Source of the DNA: Desulfobacteraceae bacterium RAAP-1
Lineage (GTDB): Bacteria > Desulfobacterota > Desulfobacteria > Desulfobacterales > Desulfatirhabdiaceae
DNA: 58,486 nt
NCBI GenBank assembly: GCA_001443525.1
Contig: LKPX01000014.1
Span: 1 to 58,486 of the forward strand
Direction: 5' to 3'
Part shown: in pieces, positions 27,242-35,970 of the stretch
How the letters are laid out: each line of letters begins with the position of its first letter
Numbering within the stretch: position 1 is the stretch's first letter
Program-made: the position numbers and the translations under genes
The notes under the pieces: model-generated
Seen by the model: the letters and a program-made list of their open reading frames with translations, nothing else
The model's database searches: none
Told to the model about the DNA's origin: nothing

Positions 27242-29248
27242 CTACCCCAGCACCATCCGGATTTTTTCGGACAGCGCCTGAAGGGAAAACGGTTTCTGGA
27301 TAAACGCAACCCCTTCATCCAGAACACCCCGGTGCGCAATAATATTGGCGGTATAACCGCTCATATACATCACCCGGACATCGGGCCGGATACGGGCGAT
27401 CTGAAGATGAAGGTCTTTGCCGCTCATCTCCGGCATCACCACATCGGTCAGCAACAGATCGATGGGTATGATAGAGTTTTCAGCAAGTCTCAGGCATTCT
27501 TCCGCAGACTCGGCGCTCAACACCCGATAGCCCAGTTGTTTCAGCATGGTGCAGGTCAACTCCCGCACCATGGCATCATCCTCTGCAACCAGAATGGCCT
27601 CGTTTCCGCTGGCAGCGGGAACACCGTTGACACGGGCAGATACATCGATATTTTTTCCCTCGCCGCTGACCGGTAAAAAGATTTTAAACACCGTTCCATG
27701 CCCTGGTTCGCTGTAAACCCAGATAAACCCTTCATGCTGACGGATAATGCCATATACGGTGGAAAGCCCCAGACCCGTGCCTTTTCCCTTCTCCTTGGTG
27801 GTAAAAAACGGATCGAAAATTTTTCGCGTGGTATCGGCATTCATGCCAACGCCGGTGTCACTGAGAAGCAATTGCACATAAGCGCCTGGCGTGACATCCG
27901 GATGCTGGGAAACCATATAGGCGTCCAGCACCGCATTTTCGGTTCCAATCGTCAAAAGGCCCCCATCCGGCATGGCATCCTGAGCGTTGACAGCCAGATT
28001 CATCAAAATCTGCTCCACCTGACTGCGATCCGCCCGAATATTAGGGATGTCGGGATTCAGCTCCGGTTTGATCTGGATATCCTCTCTGAGCGTCCGTCGG
28101 AGCAGGCGAATAAAATCATCGATGACTCGGTTCAGATCAAGCGAATGGATTTCCAGCACCTGCTTGCGGCCAAAGGCCATAAGCTGCCGCACCAGGTCTC
28201 TGGCCCGTTCGCTGGTGCTGATGATCTGCCGGATATACCGTTTCGATGTGTCTTTCTGGGAACTATCCATAAGCAGCAGCTCGGAATATCCGATGATGGG
28301 CTGGAGCAGATTATTCAGATCGTGCGCCACGCCGCCGGCCAGAAGCCCCACCGATTCCAGCTTCTGAGCCTGGCGAAGTTGTTCCTGAAGTTTTTCTTTC
28401 TCCTGAACCGCACGCTTTAAATCGGTAATTTCAAAAACGGATATCAGGCCCGCGGGTTTTCCGCCATAGGTGATGGTGGCGCCATTTAATATCACCCATT
28501 TTTCGATACCGCCCTTGGCGATGATTCTGAATTCGTAGTTGGTGGAAGGCGTCTGACCGCTCTGCCTCGCCTTGCCCCTGGCCTCCACCAGCGGCCTATC
28601 CTCCGGATGAACGAACTCCCAGAAATTCATGTGGTAAAGCTCTTGAGCCGTATATCCGCAGATACGCTCTGCGGCCGGATTAACGTAGATATACCGGTCG
28701 TCCTGATAAATCAGAATGGCAAACGGAGAGGATTCGGCAAGGGTGCGAAATTTCGCCTCGCTTTCCCGCAGCAGGTTCTGGGCCTGAATCAGTTCCGTGA
28801 TATTGCGTATGGTTCCGGAAATGCCGTCGGGTTTGCCATCAGCGCCGTACAGCACATGAGCATTGATGGATGCAAACGCCGGCGTTCCGTCTTTTTTCCT
28901 GAGCTGAAGCACATAATTCTGCACAAACCCCCGTGATACCAGGGTTTCAAGGAGGGTATCCCGGGCATCCGGATAAAGATAAATATCGCGCACCGGCCTG
29001 CCGATCAGCTCATCCGCACGCCATCCGGTAAGTTCCAGCACCGACGGAGACAGCACGCGGATATTTTCAGACATGTCGATCTCGTAATATAAATCCTCAA
29101 AAGATTCAAAAATCTGCCGGTATTTGGCTTCACTGAACACCGGCATGGTCGTTTTTATTCCAGAGAGGTCCTCAGCCAGGGTATCCGGCAAAAGGGAAGA
29201 AGCCTCTGGCTGCGGTTTCTGTATGTTCATATGACTTTCCGGTTTCAT
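27242..29248 (-). CDS. Hybrid sensor histidine kinase with two PAS domains and a receiver
   Basis: This 668-residue soluble kinase carries two PAS domains (about 40-155 and 163-285), a HisKA domain with phospho-histidine in [16 protein letters not shown] (near 311), an HATPase domain ([28 protein letters not shown]) and a C-terminal receiver (from about 550) with AEDDAM, the phospho-Asp in [10 protein letters not shown] and a KP loop. No membrane segment is present, so it probably senses a cytoplasmic signal. It starts 13 bp after recN. An alternative start at 29230 has GGAAAG upstream. Confidence 0.92.
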   Translation of the reverse strand: MKPESHMNIQKPQPEASSLLPDTLAEDLSGIKTTMPVFSEAKYRQIFESFEDLYYEIDMSENIRVLSPSVLELTGWRADELIGRPVRDIYLYPDARDTLLETLVSRGFVQNYVLQLRKKDGTPAFASINAHVLYGADGKPDGISGTIRNITELIQAQNLLRESEAKFRTLAESSPFAILIYQDDRYIYVNPAAERICGYTAQELYHMNFWEFVHPEDRPLVEARGKARQSGQTPSTNYEFRIIAKGGIEKWVILNGATITYGGKPAGLISVFEITDLKRAVQEKEKLQEQLRQAQKLESVGLLAGGVAHDLNNLLQPIIGYSELLLMDSSQKDTSKRYIRQIISTSERARDLVRQLMAFGRKQVLEIHSLDLNRVIDDFIRLLRRTLREDIQIKPELNPDIPNIRADRSQVEQILMNLAVNAQDAMPDGGLLTIGTENAVLDAYMVSQHPDVTPGAYVQLLLSDTGVGMNADTTRKIFDPFFTTKEKGKGTGLGLSTVYGIIRQHEGFIWVYSEPGHGTVFKIFLPVSGEGKNIDVSARVNGVPAASGNEAILVAEDDAMVRELTCTMLKQLGYRVLSAESAEECLRLAENSIIPIDLLLTDVVMPEMSGKDLHLQIARIRPDVRVMYMSGYTANIIAHRGVLDEGVAFIQKPFSLQALSEKIRMVLG

Positions 29249-29261
29249 GATCGTCTGAATC

Positions 29262-30959
29262 TCACATTCCCAACAATTCCCGCGCGTGTTTCCAAACCGC
29301 GTCGGTAATGGTCTCCCCTCCCAGCATCCGCGCTAATTCCTGTACCCGTTCTTCCGGATTCAGCGGCTGAATGACAGTAGCGGTGCGCCCATCCTGCACA
29401 TTCTTGCATATTCTGAAATGGTGGTTCCCGAACCTGGCGATTTGCGGCAAATGGGTGATACAGATCACCTGATGCGTCCGGGAGAGCGCCAGCAATTTTT
29501 TCCCGACAACCTCCGCCACACCGCCGCCAATGCCGGCGTCCACTTCATCGAAAATCACGGTTTCCACAGCGTCAGTAGCAGATAAAATGGCTTTCAGCGC
29601 CAGCACCACACGGGAAAGTTCACCGCCTGAGGCAATCTGGACAAGAGGCTTGAGCGCTTCACCGGGATTGGGAGAAATCATGAATACCCCGCGTTCCAGC
29701 CCCGATTCTGTCAACACTTTTTCATGACATACCCAGCAGGGCAATGTGAGGGCATCCGGAGACGCTCTTTTCAGCGCGACCTGAAACCGGGCGTGAGGCA
29801 TTCGAAGCGCTGCGAGTTCCGCTTCTACCCGCTCGGCCAGACGGACAGCAGCAGCACTCCGCCGCTCGGACAATTCGCATGCCAGCCGGCATGTCCGTTC
29901 ATGCGCGCAGGCAATATCCTTTTCGATACGGCTAAGCGCTTCCGAGAGGTGTTCCGTCTCCTGGAGCTCTGTTTCAATGGCGGTCAGCGCCGTCTGAACC
30001 GCTTCCAGAGAGCCGCCGTATTTTCGTTTGAGCTTGTGCAGAAAATCGATCCTGGCATCCACCACTTCCAGCTGATGGTCATCCATATCGAGCGTATTCA
30101 GGTAGTTCCTCAGATTTCCTGCCGTATCTTCAATCAAAAAGCCTGCTTCTGTCAACGTTTTTGAAAACGCCGACAGCGCGGCATCCACCTGCGACGCCTT
30201 GTCCAACATTCGGATGACTCCGGAAAGTTGCTCTGAAAGCGAACCGGCGCCGGCATATAATTTCTCGATGCTGTCATGAACCGACTGATACAGCATTTCT
30301 GCATGCTTGAGCTTAGTGCGTACAGTTTCAAGCGCCGAATCTTCATCCGGCAAGATAGCGGCATCCGCAATTTCTTTTTGTTGAAACATCAGCAAATCAA
30401 GGCGTTCGGTTTTCTGCTTTTCAGCGGCCTGCAAATGACGACGTTTCTGAACAAAAGATGTCAGCGACTGAAACTCCAACGCCACATCACGGAGCAATCC
30501 GCCAAGCCCTGCGAACTGATCCAGGATCATCAGGTGCTGCTCTTCTTTCAAAAGCCCCTGATGCGCGTGCTGGCCGGATATGGACGCCAGATTTTCCGTG
30601 ACCGCAGATAACATCTGAATCGTGGCTAATCTGCCATTGATGTATATCCGGTGACGATCGCTCACAGAAATAACCCGGCGGATCAAAAGGCCGTCTTCCG
30701 GATTTAGGCCCTGTGACCGCATGGCGCCCGCGGCGCGGCTGTCCGGAGAAATGGCGAACATGGCTTCTATCTCCGCGGTATCCGCGCCCGCACGAATCAT
30801 GGCAGCGCCGGCGCGATTTCCCAAAATGAGATTGACCGCCTGCAAGAGGATGGATTTTCCCGCGCCGGTTTCACCGCTCAGAATGGTCAGTCCGCTTGAA
30901 AAAGATACCTGAAGATCGTCAATAATCGCGAAATTTCTAATGGAGAGTTCTTGCAGCAT
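29262..30959 (-). CDS. recN: DNA repair protein RecN
   Basis: This 565-residue SMC-like ATPase acts in double-strand break repair. Walker A GETGAGKSILLQAV (near residue 30) opens the head, a coiled-coil arm fills the middle (about 150-370), and ASGGELSRVVLALKA with VIFDEVDAGIGGGVAEVVGKK (near 440-490) closes the head. Length is normal. It is followed by a hybrid kinase gene, an uncommon partner, with only 13 bp between. Confidence 0.95.
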   Translation of the reverse strand: MLQELSIRNFAIIDDLQVSFSSGLTILSGETGAGKSILLQAVNLILGNRAGAAMIRAGADTAEIEAMFAISPDSRAAGAMRSQGLNPEDGLLIRRVISVSDRHRIYINGRLATIQMLSAVTENLASISGQHAHQGLLKEEQHLMILDQFAGLGGLLRDVALEFQSLTSFVQKRRHLQAAEKQKTERLDLLMFQQKEIADAAILPDEDSALETVRTKLKHAEMLYQSVHDSIEKLYAGAGSLSEQLSGVIRMLDKASQVDAALSAFSKTLTEAGFLIEDTAGNLRNYLNTLDMDDHQLEVVDARIDFLHKLKRKYGGSLEAVQTALTAIETELQETEHLSEALSRIEKDIACAHERTCRLACELSERRSAAAVRLAERVEAELAALRMPHARFQVALKRASPDALTLPCWVCHEKVLTESGLERGVFMISPNPGEALKPLVQIASGGELSRVVLALKAILSATDAVETVIFDEVDAGIGGGVAEVVGKKLLALSRTHQVICITHLPQIARFGNHHFRICKNVQDGRTATVIQPLNPEERVQELARMLGGETITDAVWKHARELLGM

Positions 30960-30979
30960 AATCCGTACAAATCAAATTT

Positions 30980-31103
30980 GACGGCTTCGTAAAAAGTCCG
31001 CATGCTGCGTTGTGCCGCATCCTTCGTCATTGCAGCGTACCAAAAGTACGCTTCATTCCTCAGGACTTGCACGCCTTGCCTGCGAACTTTTTACGAAGCC
31101 GTC
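30980..31103 (+). repeat. R1 MITE-like repeat, copy d
   Basis: This 124 bp copy has perfect 18 bp terminal inverted repeats: GACGGCTTCGTAAAAAGT and ACTTTTTACGAAGCCGTC. It sits 20 bp upstream of the recN start codon (minus strand). Confidence 0.95.
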
Positions 31104-31111
31104 CGAACTTC

Positions 31112-31158
31112 GACTTTTTACAAAGACATCAAAATTCCTGACAGCTTCGTAAAAAGTC
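31112..31158. repeat. Pair of solo R1 ends forming a hairpin
   Basis: Directly after copy d lie a right-end-like GACTTTTTACAAAGACATC (31112-31130) and a left-end-like GACAGCTTCGTAAAAAGTC (31140-31158). Facing each other, they form an inverted repeat with a 9 bp gap just beyond the stop of the minus-strand gene at 31160. Confidence 0.75.
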
Positions 31159-31159
31159 G

Positions 31160-31624
31160 TCAATTTTTGATGAGGTTGCCCGCATGCACCGCTATTTCAG
31201 TATCCGGTGAATATCCATTGGTCATCTGTAATATGGCTGTTTCGATTTCCCGGATGGGATATCCCATGATGGAATACATCTGGCCGCTATGTTCCATTGC
31301 CATGAAGATATTGCCCTTGATCCGGTATCCACTGTTCCATTCGATTCCCAAACTGCTGGAAGTTTCGTTAATGACCACCGGTTGTTTTTCACCATCCCGA
31401 ACCAGGCATAGCGACAGCCCATCCGCCGGATTCAGCATCCATGCATCTCCGGTTTCCGTTGAAAAAAGCAGCAGTTTCCCCAGCGTGATGATGCGCGCCT
31501 CTCTTCCCAGCGCCAGTTGAACGATGGTGTTGACTTCCTGCTGGATACAGACATTTTTCGCAGCCTTGCAGCGGGACGTGGTATGAGGAGACGCTGCGCC
31601 GGATTTTTTCTTGCGTTTTCTCAC
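31160..31624 (-). CDS. Hypothetical protein
   Basis: This 154-residue protein of no recognised family starts with a Lys-rich tail (RKRKKKSG) and a cysteine segment, then a beta-rich body with FSTETGDAWMLNPADG and a closing helix. It has no signal peptide or membrane segment. I chose GTG 31624 because AAGGAGG lies 4 bp upstream; a longer frame to 31729 exists but lacks this signal. It is divergent from the sensor kinase gene. Confidence 0.6.
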   Translation of the reverse strand: MRKRKKKSGAASPHTTSRCKAAKNVCIQQEVNTIVQLALGREARIITLGKLLLFSTETGDAWMLNPADGLSLCLVRDGEKQPVVINETSSSLGIEWNSGYRIKGNIFMAMEHSGQMYSIMGYPIREIETAILQMTNGYSPDTEIAVHAGNLIKN

Positions 31625-31759
31625 TTGACCTCCTTGTTTGTTTTTTGCTTGACAACGTGTTATTTCACAATCCTGTGTGTATTGCAAAAAGATTTCACGC
31701 CAGATGTCAATCCATTTATGCTGTTTCAAATATCAAATTCAAGGAGGATGCGCCATATC

Positions 31760-33190
31760 ATGTTCTGGAAACTCAATTTGAACATCCGCCAGAAGGTAAT
31801 CCTGGGGCTGGCCATCGGCATGATGGCGGTAGCGGTAGTGGGGGGGCTGTCTTTCCGGTATCTGATGGAAATAGAGCAGAAAGAGCATCTGGTAGAGGTC
31901 GCCGATGATGTAAACAATATCATCCTTGAAATCCGGAGATATGAAAAAAACTTTCTCCTGTATGGATCAGTTCAAGATTTTAAGGCAAATCAGCTTTTTA
32001 TCGAAAAAGGACTGGAAGCCATCCAGTCGATGATTCCGGGAATGCAGCGACTGAAGGGCATACCGCAACTGAACCTGATCGAAAGGGAATTTCTGGCCTA
32101 TCAGTCTGTTATGGCGCAGATCGAAAAATGTCCTGACCAGAACCTGCGCCTGTGTCATCAGCAGCTTGAAGAAACGCTTCGGGAGCACGGCAAAAAACTT
32201 CTCGATATTTCCCATCAACTGGTCAGCTATGAACGCCAGCGCATCCTGACCATTATCAAATCATTAAAGAGTCAACTACTGATTTCCATCTTTTTGTTCA
32301 TTATCACCGGATCGTTTCTGATTGCCATCGTGATGCAGAAAATTGTCCGCCCGCTGAAAGCCATCGAACAGGCAACCCTGAAAATCGCTCACGGCGATTT
32401 CAGCCACCTGCCGATTACCGGCAGCCCGGATGAAACTCAGCAGGTACTGGAGGCATTGAACCGGATGATATCCGAGCTTGAGAAACGTCAGGAACAACTC
32501 GTTCAGGCTCAAAAGCTCTCATCTCTGGGTATTCTGACGTCCGGCGTGGCGCATCAGTTAAACAATCCCCTCAACAACATCTCCACATCCTGCCAGATTC
32601 TGCTGGAAGAATTCGGACAGGGAGACATGGAATTCAAGCGCAGGATGCTGACCAATATCGAACAGGAAGTACATCGCGCCAGAGATACCGTCAAAGGGCT
32701 GCTGGAATTTTCCCGGGATAAAGAATTTGCGCTGTCGCCTCATTCGCTTAAGGAAGTGGTGGACCGTTCCGTCCGGCTGATGTCCAGCCAGATTCCGCCG
32801 GATATCGACGTGACGCGAGATGTGCCAAAAGACATGATCCTGAACCTGGACGCGCAGAAACTTCAGGAGGTTTTTCTAAACCTTCTGATGAATGCGGTTC
32901 AGGCCATTACACAGCCGCCCGGCCAGATCCGTATTTCCGCAAGGCCGGACATGAAAGCCGGGCTCGCAATCATTACGGTGGAAGACACGGGAGTGGGCAT
33001 TCCGGAAGATCATTTCAACCATATTTTTGATCCGTTTTTTACCACCAAACCGGTGGGAACAGGCACTGGTATGGGACTTTCCGTGGTATATGGCATCATC
33101 CAGAAACACCAAGGCGTCATATCCGTTGAAAGCAGACTCGGCGAAGGCACCCGGTTCACCATCCGCCTGCCTTTGCAGCAATCCGCGTAA
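31760..33190 (+). CDS. Membrane sensor histidine kinase
   Basis: This 476-residue kinase has two membrane segments (about 13-32 and 172-193) flanking a helical periplasmic sensor, a HAMP linker (to about 245), HisKA with H265 in GVAHQLNNPLNNIS, and an HATPase domain (NLLMNAVQAI, DTGVGIPED, GTGMGLSVVYG). It is encoded 14 bp before an NtrC-type regulator, its likely partner. AAGGAGG at 31741 supports ATG 31760 with a long 12 bp spacing; the earlier ATG at 31748 is too close. The signal is unknown. Confidence 0.92.
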   Translation: MFWKLNLNIRQKVILGLAIGMMAVAVVGGLSFRYLMEIEQKEHLVEVADDVNNIILEIRRYEKNFLLYGSVQDFKANQLFIEKGLEAIQSMIPGMQRLKGIPQLNLIEREFLAYQSVMAQIEKCPDQNLRLCHQQLEETLREHGKKLLDISHQLVSYERQRILTIIKSLKSQLLISIFLFIITGSFLIAIVMQKIVRPLKAIEQATLKIAHGDFSHLPITGSPDETQQVLEALNRMISELEKRQEQLVQAQKLSSLGILTSGVAHQLNNPLNNISTSCQILLEEFGQGDMEFKRRMLTNIEQEVHRARDTVKGLLEFSRDKEFALSPHSLKEVVDRSVRLMSSQIPPDIDVTRDVPKDMILNLDAQKLQEVFLNLLMNAVQAITQPPGQIRISARPDMKAGLAIITVEDTGVGIPEDHFNHIFDPFFTTKPVGTGTGMGLSVVYGIIQKHQGVISVESRLGEGTRFTIRLPLQQSA

Positions 33191-33204
33191 GGAGATACGG
33201 AATC

Positions 33205-34557
33205 ATGCCGCAACGGATACTCATTGTGGATGATGAACACATCGCCAGGGAAAATCTGGGATATGTACTGCGTAAGGAAGGCTTTGAAACCGTTTGTGTG
33301 GACAGCGGCGTCAAGGCCCTCCAAGAGCTTGAAAACGGGAATTTCGATCTGGTGATGACCGATCTGCGAATGCCTGGCATAGATGGCATGGCCGTGGTGG
33401 AATATACTCGCGAAAAGCATCCGAATACGGAGGTTATCGTCATTACCGGCTATGCTACGGTTACCAGCGCGGTTGAGGCCATGCAGAAGGGCGCTTTTTA
33501 TTATCTGCCCAAACCGTATCAGATTGACGAAGTGCGGGTTCTGGTACATCAGGCGCTGGAGAAAAAATCGCTCAAGCAGGAAGTTGCAGATTTAAAAAAA
33601 CAGATCGGCTCCCAGGAGTCGTTTCCGCTTCTGATCGGTCAGAATCCTAAAATGGAGGCCCTGAAGGACACCATCGAGCAGATTGCCCCCACAGACTGCA
33701 CCGTGCTGATTCTGGGGGAAACCGGAACCGGCAAGGAGCTGCTGGCAAAGACCATTCACCGGTTGAGCAGTCGTGCGTCTAAACGCTTTTTAGCTATCAA
33801 TTGCGGCGCATTCAGCGAAGACCTTCTGGCCAACGAGCTGTTTGGTCATGAAAAAGAAGCGTTTACCGGCGCCAGAGGTATCCGTAAGGGATTGTTCGAA
33901 TCGGTTCAGGGCGGAACGATTCTGCTGGATGAAATCGGCGATATGCCACTTTCCATGCAAGTCAAACTGCTGCGGGTGCTTCAGGAAAGAACATTGATCC
34001 GTGTAGGCGGTAATGAAGAAATTCCTATCGATGTCCGGATACTGGCGGCCACAAACAAGGATTTAAGGGCAGAGGTGGAAAACGGCGCTTTTCGCATGGA
34101 TTTACTGTACCGGTTAAACGTCATTACCCTGAACATTCCGCCGTTGACAGAACGCAAGGATACGCTGGGACTGCTATGCCAGCATTTCATGAAGCGTTTT
34201 TCGGAAGCCAGAGGCAAACATGTGGATGACATGGCCCATGAAGCGATGGCAATTTTAATGAATTACGGATTTCCCGGAAATGTCCGGGAACTGGAAAATA
34301 TCATTGATCGGGCCGTCACCCTGGCGGACAGCTCCCGGATTGAAGTCAAACACCTGCCGGCGGATTTGCAGCAACTGAAATTTCACATTCAGTGTCAGAG
34401 AAAAAGTGATTTTCTCACGCTCGAAGAAAATGAAAAATCTTATATCGCCTGGGTGCTGGATCAAGTCGGCAATAATAAAACCAAAGCCTCCGGCATCCTG
34501 GGTATCGATCGCGTTTCGCTGTGGCGGAAGCTGCGGCGTTATGGACTTGAGGAATAA
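33205..34557 (+). CDS. Sigma-54-dependent NtrC-type response regulator
   Basis: This 450-residue activator has a receiver (about 3-118; phospho-Asp D53, Thr near 81, KP loop 103-104), an AAA+ domain with Walker A GETGTGKE (171-178) and a Fis-type helix-turn-helix (about 423-446). The sigma-54 contact loop reads EAFTGA (218-223) in place of the usual GAFTGA. Its receiver shares a visible IAR-NL-YVL-KEG pattern with the receiver inside the Lon protein encoded 3 kb away. It probably pairs with the kinase just upstream. Confidence 0.94.
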   Translation: MPQRILIVDDEHIARENLGYVLRKEGFETVCVDSGVKALQELENGNFDLVMTDLRMPGIDGMAVVEYTREKHPNTEVIVITGYATVTSAVEAMQKGAFYYLPKPYQIDEVRVLVHQALEKKSLKQEVADLKKQIGSQESFPLLIGQNPKMEALKDTIEQIAPTDCTVLILGETGTGKELLAKTIHRLSSRASKRFLAINCGAFSEDLLANELFGHEKEAFTGARGIRKGLFESVQGGTILLDEIGDMPLSMQVKLLRVLQERTLIRVGGNEEIPIDVRILAATNKDLRAEVENGAFRMDLLYRLNVITLNIPPLTERKDTLGLLCQHFMKRFSEARGKHVDDMAHEAMAILMNYGFPGNVRELENIIDRAVTLADSSRIEVKHLPADLQQLKFHIQCQRKSDFLTLEENEKSYIAWVLDQVGNNKTKASGILGIDRVSLWRKLRRYGLEE

Positions 34558-34561
34558 CTTC

Positions 34562-35953
34562 ATGCATCAGAAAACATCCCGCGGGGCTACATTGTTTGCC
34601 GTCTGCACCGCATCCTTTCTCATGCCGTTTATGCTGTCCGGCGTCGGGGTGGCGCTGCCGACCATCGGAAGAGATATGGGCGCCAGCGCGGTTCAACTCA
34701 GCCTGCTGGAAACCACCTATATGGTATCCGTATCCATATTTCTTCTGACAATGGGCCGACTGGGCGATATTTATGGACGCCGTCGCATTTTTCATTACGG
34801 CATTGCGGCATTTGCCCTGACAGGAGGGCTGCTGTCTCAGGCATGGTCTATCGAAGTCATGATCGGGTTCCGATTTTTACAGGGAATCGGCAGCGCAATG
34901 ATCGCCGCTACCGGCACGGCCATCGTCGTTTCCGTTTTCCCTCCCGAGGAGCGGGGAAAAGCTTTAGGAATCACGGTGGCGGCAGCATACGCGGGGCTGT
35001 CCTGCGGACCGTTTATCGCAGGTTTTCTGATCTCAGCCTTTGGCTGGCGCTCGCTGTTTTACCTGAGTGTACCGCTGGGCGTCATCATCTTCGCGCTGGT
35101 GAGCTGGAAACTGAGCGGAGAATGGGCTGAAGCCAAAGGAGAAACTTTCGACTGGGTAGGGTCTATGATATATGCATTCAGCATCATCCTGCTGATCACC
35201 GGCGCCGCCAATCTGGAAACCGGCCGTCACTGGTCCTGGTGGCTTCTGGGAATGGGTGTGACAGGACTTGGGCTGTTTGCTGCTGTTGAAAACCGCTTAA
35301 AATATCCGGTATTGAATGTCCACCTGCTGTGGGATAACCGGGTGTTCGCCCTGAGCAGCCTGGCTGCACTTCTCAATTATGCGGCAACTTTTGGAATCAC
35401 TTTTTTCCTCAGCCTCTACCTGCAGTTCGTCAAAGGGATGTCCCCGCAGCATGCCGGTACGCTTCTCATTATCCAGCCCGTTGTTCAGACAATCGTCTCG
35501 CCATTGAGCGGCAGACTGTCCGATCGTTATCCTGCAGCACGAGTCGCAACGGTAGGAATGGCTCTGTGCGCCGCAGGTCTGGGCGTTGCCGCCACCATTT
35601 CCGCAGATACATCCTTAAGCGTGCTGATAGCTGTCTTCTTGTTTCTGGGCATCGGGTTTGCCGTGTTTTCATCTCCCAACATGAGCGTCATCATGGGCAG
35701 TGTATCGCTGCGACATCTGGGAGTTGCGTCCGGACTGGTCGCCAGCATGCGCTCTCTGGGTATGATGGTAAGTATGACCACCATCACGATTCTGCTGTCC
35801 ATATTCATGCAGGGACATCCGGTTACCCGCGATACACAGCCTGCCTTTCTGATGACCATGAGAAGCGCTCTTATCTGCTTTTGCCTGCTGTGCCTCGCAG
35901 GCATTCTCTGTTCGCTGGGAAGACTGCGGGAAAACCCGATCCGTCAGAACTGA
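34562..35953 (+). CDS. MFS transporter, EmrB/QacA-type drug exporter family
   Basis: This 463-residue membrane protein has about 14 hydrophobic segments, in keeping with the 14-helix drug/H+ antiporter group. MGRLGDIYGRRRIF (near residue 65) is the MFS loop 2-3 motif. PEERGKALGITVAAAYAG and GPFIAGFLI fit motif C of exporters. It starts 4 bp after the regulator gene; ATG 34562 has GAGGAATAACTTC upstream, though a start at 34541 is possible. The substrate is unknown. Confidence 0.88.
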   Translation: MHQKTSRGATLFAVCTASFLMPFMLSGVGVALPTIGRDMGASAVQLSLLETTYMVSVSIFLLTMGRLGDIYGRRRIFHYGIAAFALTGGLLSQAWSIEVMIGFRFLQGIGSAMIAATGTAIVVSVFPPEERGKALGITVAAAYAGLSCGPFIAGFLISAFGWRSLFYLSVPLGVIIFALVSWKLSGEWAEAKGETFDWVGSMIYAFSIILLITGAANLETGRHWSWWLLGMGVTGLGLFAAVENRLKYPVLNVHLLWDNRVFALSSLAALLNYAATFGITFFLSLYLQFVKGMSPQHAGTLLIIQPVVQTIVSPLSGRLSDRYPAARVATVGMALCAAGLGVAATISADTSLSVLIAVFLFLGIGFAVFSSPNMSVIMGSVSLRHLGVASGLVASMRSLGMMVSMTTITILLSIFMQGHPVTRDTQPAFLMTMRSALICFCLLCLAGILCSLGRLRENPIRQN

Positions 35954-35970
35954 ACACCGCTCTCAGGCGA

